This document shows, piece by piece, positions 60,714-64,000 of a DNA stretch of 64,000 bases. The first letter of the stretch is position 1; every line of letters starts with the position of its first letter. Source of the stretch: Bacillota bacterium (GTDB lineage Bacteria; Bacillota; Clostridia; Lachnospirales; Lachnospiraceae); contig JAEZGY010000031.1 of the NCBI GenBank assembly GCA_023416695.1, forward strand, positions 7,138 through 71,137, read 5' to 3'. Made by a program: the position numbers and the translations under genes. The notes beneath the pieces were generated by a model. That model worked only from the letters and a program-made list of their open reading frames with translations. It ran no database searches and was not told where the DNA came from.

Positions 60714-60742
60714 ATTTTATGCATTAGTAGAATAGAATATGT
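60714..60742 (-). promoter_or_regulatory. Sigma-E-type sporulation promoter of spoIVA
   Basis: On the minus strand ACATATT, 14 bp, CATAAAAT. This fits the mother-cell sigma-E pattern (-35 ATATT, -10 CATACAAT-like). It lies 30 bases before the spoIVA start, where sigma-E control is known in Bacillus. Confidence 0.6.
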
Positions 60743-60773
60743 TTTATGTTCAAAGTGTTTTTCGTTTTAAATA

Positions 60774-60863
60774 GCAAAAAAACAGCGAGCAAACTATCAG
60801 CCCCCAACTATTAGATTTTTGGTCTAATTTTAAGGGTAAGTGTAGATAGCTTACTTCGCTGTT
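60774..60863 (-). terminator. Long structured terminator after gpsA
   Basis: AACAGCGA (60781-60788) pairs with TCGCTGTT (60856-60863). Inside it ACTATC pairs with GATAG, and TTAGA pairs with TCTAA. On the minus strand the outer stem is followed by seven T. It separates the der-plsY-gpsA unit from spoIVA. Confidence 0.8.
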
Positions 60864-60893
60864 CTATTTATTTAAACAATATGGGATTTGTCT

Positions 60894-61907
60894 TTAATCC
60901 TCCCAGGTTAGTGTTTGGTATTCACTTACTTTATCTCGTAATAGCAAATCATTTACAGCTTCTTTAGGGGATTTATTTTCAAATAAAACCAGGTTGATTT
61001 GTTCTACTATCGGCATGGATACATTATATTTTTTTGACAATGCTAGTGCTGCTTTGGCGGAATATACACCTTCTACAACCTGTTTTACCTCATCCATTGC
61101 TTCCTTCATGGTATAACCCTTACCAATCAAATAACCTGCTTTTCGATTACGGCTGTGAACACTTGTGCAGGTCACAATTAAGTCGCCGATTCCTGACAAA
61201 CCAGAGAAGGTCTCAAGTGAGCCACCCATTTTTATACCTAAACGACTGATTTCAGCAATTCCTCTAGTCATAAGGGCTGCTTTTGTGTTATCACCAAAAC
61301 CAAGGCCATCAGTGATACCGGCTGCTAAAGCAATGACATTTTTTAAGGATCCACCTAACTCTATGCTAATGACATCTGGACTTGTATACACACGGAATGT
61401 GTCTGTCATAAAAGCATCTTGTATTAGTTCTGCAGTTTTTCTTGTTTTTGCACCTGCTACACAAGAAGATGGTATTCCCTTACATACTTCCTCTGCATGA
61501 CTTGGTCCACTAAGTACTGCAACATCTGCCATCGGAAGTTCGTCATAAATGACATGAGACAAGGTCATAAGAGTGCTCTCTTCAATTCCCTTAGCAACGT
61601 CTACAATAATTTGTCCTTCTTTGATATATGGCTTCATATCATGTGCGGTAGCTCTTACATAAGGAGAAGCAACTGCCATTACAAGAATATCTTTATTCTG
61701 ACATGCATATTGTAAGTCTGTAGTTAGTTCAATATTATCAGGTAATTTGACACCAGGCAGGCGATCTATATGTTCTCTATGTTTTTTAAGAAGGTCTATT
61801 TCCGCTTCTACCTTGGACCAAAGAACAACGTCTAACCCTTTATTAGCCAAAAGTATTGCCAGAGCAGTTCCCCAACTGCCGGCTCCAATAATTCCAATCT
61901 GTTTCAT
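60894..61907 (-). CDS. gpsA: NAD(P)-dependent glycerol-3-phosphate dehydrogenase
   Basis: A 337-residue enzyme that reduces dihydroxyacetone phosphate to sn-glycerol 3-phosphate for phospholipid synthesis. N-terminal Rossmann motif GIIGAGSWGTALAILLA; then LSGPSHAEEV, ELGGSLKNVIALAAGI (catalytic Lys) and GLSGIGDLIVTCTS. AAGGAG precedes the start. plsY, which uses the product, lies immediately upstream, so the two adjacent steps are encoded together. Confidence 0.96.
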   Translation of the reverse strand: MKQIGIIGAGSWGTALAILLANKGLDVVLWSKVEAEIDLLKKHREHIDRLPGVKLPDNIELTTDLQYACQNKDILVMAVASPYVRATAHDMKPYIKEGQIIVDVAKGIEESTLMTLSHVIYDELPMADVAVLSGPSHAEEVCKGIPSSCVAGAKTRKTAELIQDAFMTDTFRVYTSPDVISIELGGSLKNVIALAAGITDGLGFGDNTKAALMTRGIAEISRLGIKMGGSLETFSGLSGIGDLIVTCTSVHSRNRKAGYLIGKGYTMKEAMDEVKQVVEGVYSAKAALALSKKYNVSMPIVEQINLVLFENKSPKEAVNDLLLRDKVSEYQTLTWED

Positions 61908-61909
61908 AG

Positions 61910-62551
61910 TTACTCCTTTTCCTGAACTTTTTTTTCACCAAACTTATGTTCAGTACCAGTTAATAAACGCTTAATATTGCCACGATGTTTAAAAAAGGCT
62001 AATAGCATTAAGATACAGCAAATAATTACCATATGTAGGTAATTAGGATCATTTCTGTATCCAATAAGAACACTAATTGGCAAAACAGTTGCAACGGCAA
62101 GGGATCCTAATGATACATATCTAGTAATTAAAACTATGGCAATAAATAATATCATTTCAGTGATGGTAATCCACGGATTAAAAGCGATTATGACACCAGC
62201 CATTGCTGCGATTCCTTTTCCGCCCTTAAACTTAAGCCAAAATGGAAAATTGTGTCCACATACGACACCAAGTCCTGTGTATAGGACTACTAAGTCCCTA
62301 GCTAATGGCTGATTGGTTTTTTTATAAGCGATGCAAAGTATTACTATAGGTATGATAGCTTTTAACATATCTCCTATAAGGGTTAATACGCCTGCTTTAA
62401 TACCTAGTGTACGAAGTGTGTTAGTGGTACCGATATTACCACTTCCATGTGCTCTTACATCTACTTTTTGTTTTTTACCACATATATAGCCTGTGGAAAA
62501 ACATCCGAAGGCATAGCCAATAATTAGACAAAAAACGATATTTGCTATCAT
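61910..62551 (-). CDS. plsY: Acyl-phosphate:glycerol-3-phosphate acyltransferase
   Basis: A 213-residue membrane enzyme with about five transmembrane segments that acylates glycerol 3-phosphate at position 1. Conserved loops are GSGNIGTTNTLRTLG, VVCGHNFPFWLKFKGGKGIA and the GGKGIA phosphate-binding motif. The ATG shares one base with the der stop (TAATG), and gpsA starts 2 bases after its stop. Confidence 0.95.
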   Translation of the reverse strand: MIANIVFCLIIGYAFGCFSTGYICGKKQKVDVRAHGSGNIGTTNTLRTLGIKAGVLTLIGDMLKAIIPIVILCIAYKKTNQPLARDLVVLYTGLGVVCGHNFPFWLKFKGGKGIAAMAGVIIAFNPWITITEMILFIAIVLITRYVSLGSLAVATVLPISVLIGYRNDPNYLHMVIICCILMLLAFFKHRGNIKRLLTGTEHKFGEKKVQEKE

Positions 62552-63876
62552 TATTCATTATCCTTTCTTTCTCTTACAATAAATTTAAGAGAGGTTCCAG
62601 AAAATCCGAAGGCCTCACGTATTTTATTTTCGATATAACGGGTATAAGAGTAATGCATCAGCTTTTTATCATTTACAAAGATTACAAAAGTTGGTGGCTT
62701 TACAGAAACCTGGGTAATGTAGTAAATTTTTAATCTTCTACCTTTGTCTGAAGGTGGCTGCTGCAAGGAAGTAGCTTCTACAAGAATTTCGTTTAACACA
62801 CCAGTTGCTACACGTAGATTCTGATTCTGGATAACAAGCTCAATACTATCAAAGATTTTAACCATTCTTTGTCCTGTTTTTGCAGAGATAAATAAAATCT
62901 CAGCATATGGGCAAAAGGATAGGATATCTCGTACATCCTGTGTATATTTATAAATAGTTTTGTCATTTTTCTCAATGGCATCCCATTTGTTCACAACGAT
63001 AATAATACCTTTTCCACGTTCATGGGCAATACCAGCAATCTTAGCATCCTGTTCCGTTACGCCTTCTTCTGCATCTATGACTACAAGAACTACATCTGCC
63101 CGTTCTACGGCAGTTACAGTACGTATAATACTATATCGTTCAATATCTTCTTTAATTCTACTTTTTCTACGAAGTCCGGCAGTATCAATAAAGACATATT
63201 CCTTTTCATTCCATACAATAGAGGTATCGATAGCATCTCGTGTGGTTCCAGCAATGTCAGAGACAATAACACGGTCTTCCCCTAACAATTTGTTGATGAT
63301 AGAGGATTTACCTGCATTTGGTTTACCAACGATAGCGACTCTTGGTCTATCATCCTCTTCTTCTTTGGTATCCTCTGTATTAAAGTGTTTTACCACTTCA
63401 TCAAGCATATCACCTAAACCTAATTTAGAGGAAGCACTAACAGGCTGAGGATCTCCAATACCTAGATTATAAAATTCATATACATCAGGCATAAATTTAT
63501 CAAAATTATCTACTTTATTTACTACAAGTATAATTGGCTTGTGGGATTTGCGAAGCATGTCAGCTACTCTAAAGTCAGCATCTACCAACCCTTGTCTTAC
63601 ATCCACAACAAAAATAATTACATCAGCAGTTTCAATAGCGATTTCTGCTTGACGTCTCATATGGGCTAAGATTAGGTCCGTACTTTCAGGCTCTATACCG
63701 CCAGTATCAATCATAGTAAATTGATGATCTAACCAATTTACATCTGCATAAATTCGATCTCTTGTAACACCGGGAGTATCTTTTACTATAGAAATTTTAT
63801 CACCGGCTAACGTATTAAATAACGTGGACTTTCCTACATTAGGTCGTCCCACGATAGCTACTATGGGTTTACTCAT
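62551..63876 (-). CDS. der: Der (EngA) tandem-GTPase ribosome biogenesis factor
   Basis: A 441-residue essential GTPase with two consecutive G domains and a KH-like C-terminal domain. G domain 1 has [22 protein letters not shown] and NKVD; G domain 2 has [22 protein letters not shown] and NKWD. It helps mature the 50S subunit. The start at 63876 ([14 protein letters not shown]) has AAGGAG at ideal distance, overlapping the upstream stop codon; a longer frame to 63975 is not supported. Order der-plsY-gpsA is common in Firmicutes. Confidence 0.96.
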   Translation of the reverse strand: MSKPIVAIVGRPNVGKSTLFNTLAGDKISIVKDTPGVTRDRIYADVNWLDHQFTMIDTGGIEPESTDLILAHMRRQAEIAIETADVIIFVVDVRQGLVDADFRVADMLRKSHKPIILVVNKVDNFDKFMPDVYEFYNLGIGDPQPVSASSKLGLGDMLDEVVKHFNTEDTKEEEDDRPRVAIVGKPNAGKSSIINKLLGEDRVIVSDIAGTTRDAIDTSIVWNEKEYVFIDTAGLRRKSRIKEDIERYSIIRTVTAVERADVVLVVIDAEEGVTEQDAKIAGIAHERGKGIIIVVNKWDAIEKNDKTIYKYTQDVRDILSFCPYAEILFISAKTGQRMVKIFDSIELVIQNQNLRVATGVLNEILVEATSLQQPPSDKGRRLKIYYITQVSVKPPTFVIFVNDKKLMHYSYTRYIENKIREAFGFSGTSLKFIVRERKDNE

Positions 63877-63886
63877 AATTTTCTCC

Positions 63887-64000
63887 TTATTTGTTGGTAA
63901 TAATAGTATCAACAAAAGACTTTCCGTCTGATTGTACAATACGAATTGAGGTTTGTAAAGCATTTTGAATATCATTTACTGTAATATCATCTAATAAAAC
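63887..64000 (-). CDS. C-terminus of a DUF512/radical-SAM-type protein, truncated by the window edge
   Basis: A 37-codon open frame to TAA 63887-63889 enters from the right edge: [18 protein letters not shown], then [19 protein letters not shown]. Its end resembles the DUF512 proteins that precede der in many Clostridia. The der ribosome site overlaps its stop, so the two genes are in one operon. Confidence 0.6.
   Translation of the reverse strand, partial: VLLDDITVNDIQNALQTSIRIVQSDGKSFVDTIITNK

Noticed and set aside
62960..63448. 162-codon plus-strand frame opposite der
   Set aside because: It is the reverse complement of conserved GTPase coding sequence, rich in Ser/Thr/Ile as expected of a shadow frame, and has no start signals.
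1..64000. CRISPR arrays, rRNA, tRNA and prophage
   Set aside because: No regularly spaced direct repeats, no recognisable tRNA or rRNA sequence and no phage structural genes were seen by eye; a covariance-model scan was not possible here.

Overview
The window looks like a piece of chromosome from a low-GC, spore-forming, plant-polymer-degrading Clostridia species, most likely Lachnospiraceae close to Lachnoclostridium (Clostridium) phytofermentans. The reasons are the AT-rich sequence, the strong AGGAGG-type ribosome binding sites, the sporulation gene spoIVA, the ChvE-type sugar transporter with its LytS/YesN regulators, the family 9 cellulase, and the core-gene order. The species name is an inference from memory of gene content, not from a search.

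Positions 1-22,000 are mostly on the plus strand and deal with environment and sugars. The left edge holds a truncated lexA with a divergent yneA-like SOS division inhibitor and LexA-type boxes between them. Next come two GNAT acetyltransferases and a MATE pump. From about 4.6 to 18.4 kb lies a sugar perception and uptake region: two paralogous ChvE-like binding lipoproteins (4613 and 12509) that share the same 5' leader hairpin, a membrane-anchored sugar-binding sensor (7117), a LytS/YesM-type histidine kinase, a YesN-type AraC response regulator, another binding lipoprotein co-translated with the regulator, a two-domain CUT2 ATPase and its permease, and a methyl-accepting chemotaxis protein. 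A tyrosine recombinase sits inside this block on the other strand. A 178-residue membrane-anchored protein and a lipoprotein GH9 glucanase follow as a pair.

Positions 22,000-29,800 are an accessory stretch. An SDR oxidoreductase is followed by an arsR-arsD-arsA operon with a perfect sigma-A promoter and two ArsR-like operators. Immediately after arsA the DNA holds the first 27 codons of an acr3 arsenite permease joined to the last 44 codons of an arsC arsenate reductase. An internal deletion has therefore removed the efflux pump and the reductase. Then come a beta-lactamase-fold protein without its catalytic motifs, a BlaI/MecI-type regulator and an AAA/DUF4143 ATPase.

Positions 29,800-64,000 are core genes, almost all on the minus strand: rluD-lspA-aroB; an operon of an HlyD-like protein, yggS, sepF, yggT, ylmH and divIVA; a long cell-shape operon of radC, mreBCD, a very long PBP2, minCDE, rodA, mgsA and a D,D-carboxypeptidase; a membrane MutS-like ATPase with mutS, mutL, miaA and a PLP enzyme; a secreted SH3-NlpC/P60 hydrolase; spoIVA behind a sigma-E-like promoter; and der-plsY-gpsA, with the end of a DUF512-type gene at the right edge.

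No tRNA, rRNA, CRISPR array or complete insertion sequence was recognised. Many sigma-A promoters with 17-bp spacers and hairpin terminators can be read directly and are listed. Start codons have been moved where a ribosome binding site or a promoter clearly points to a different start.
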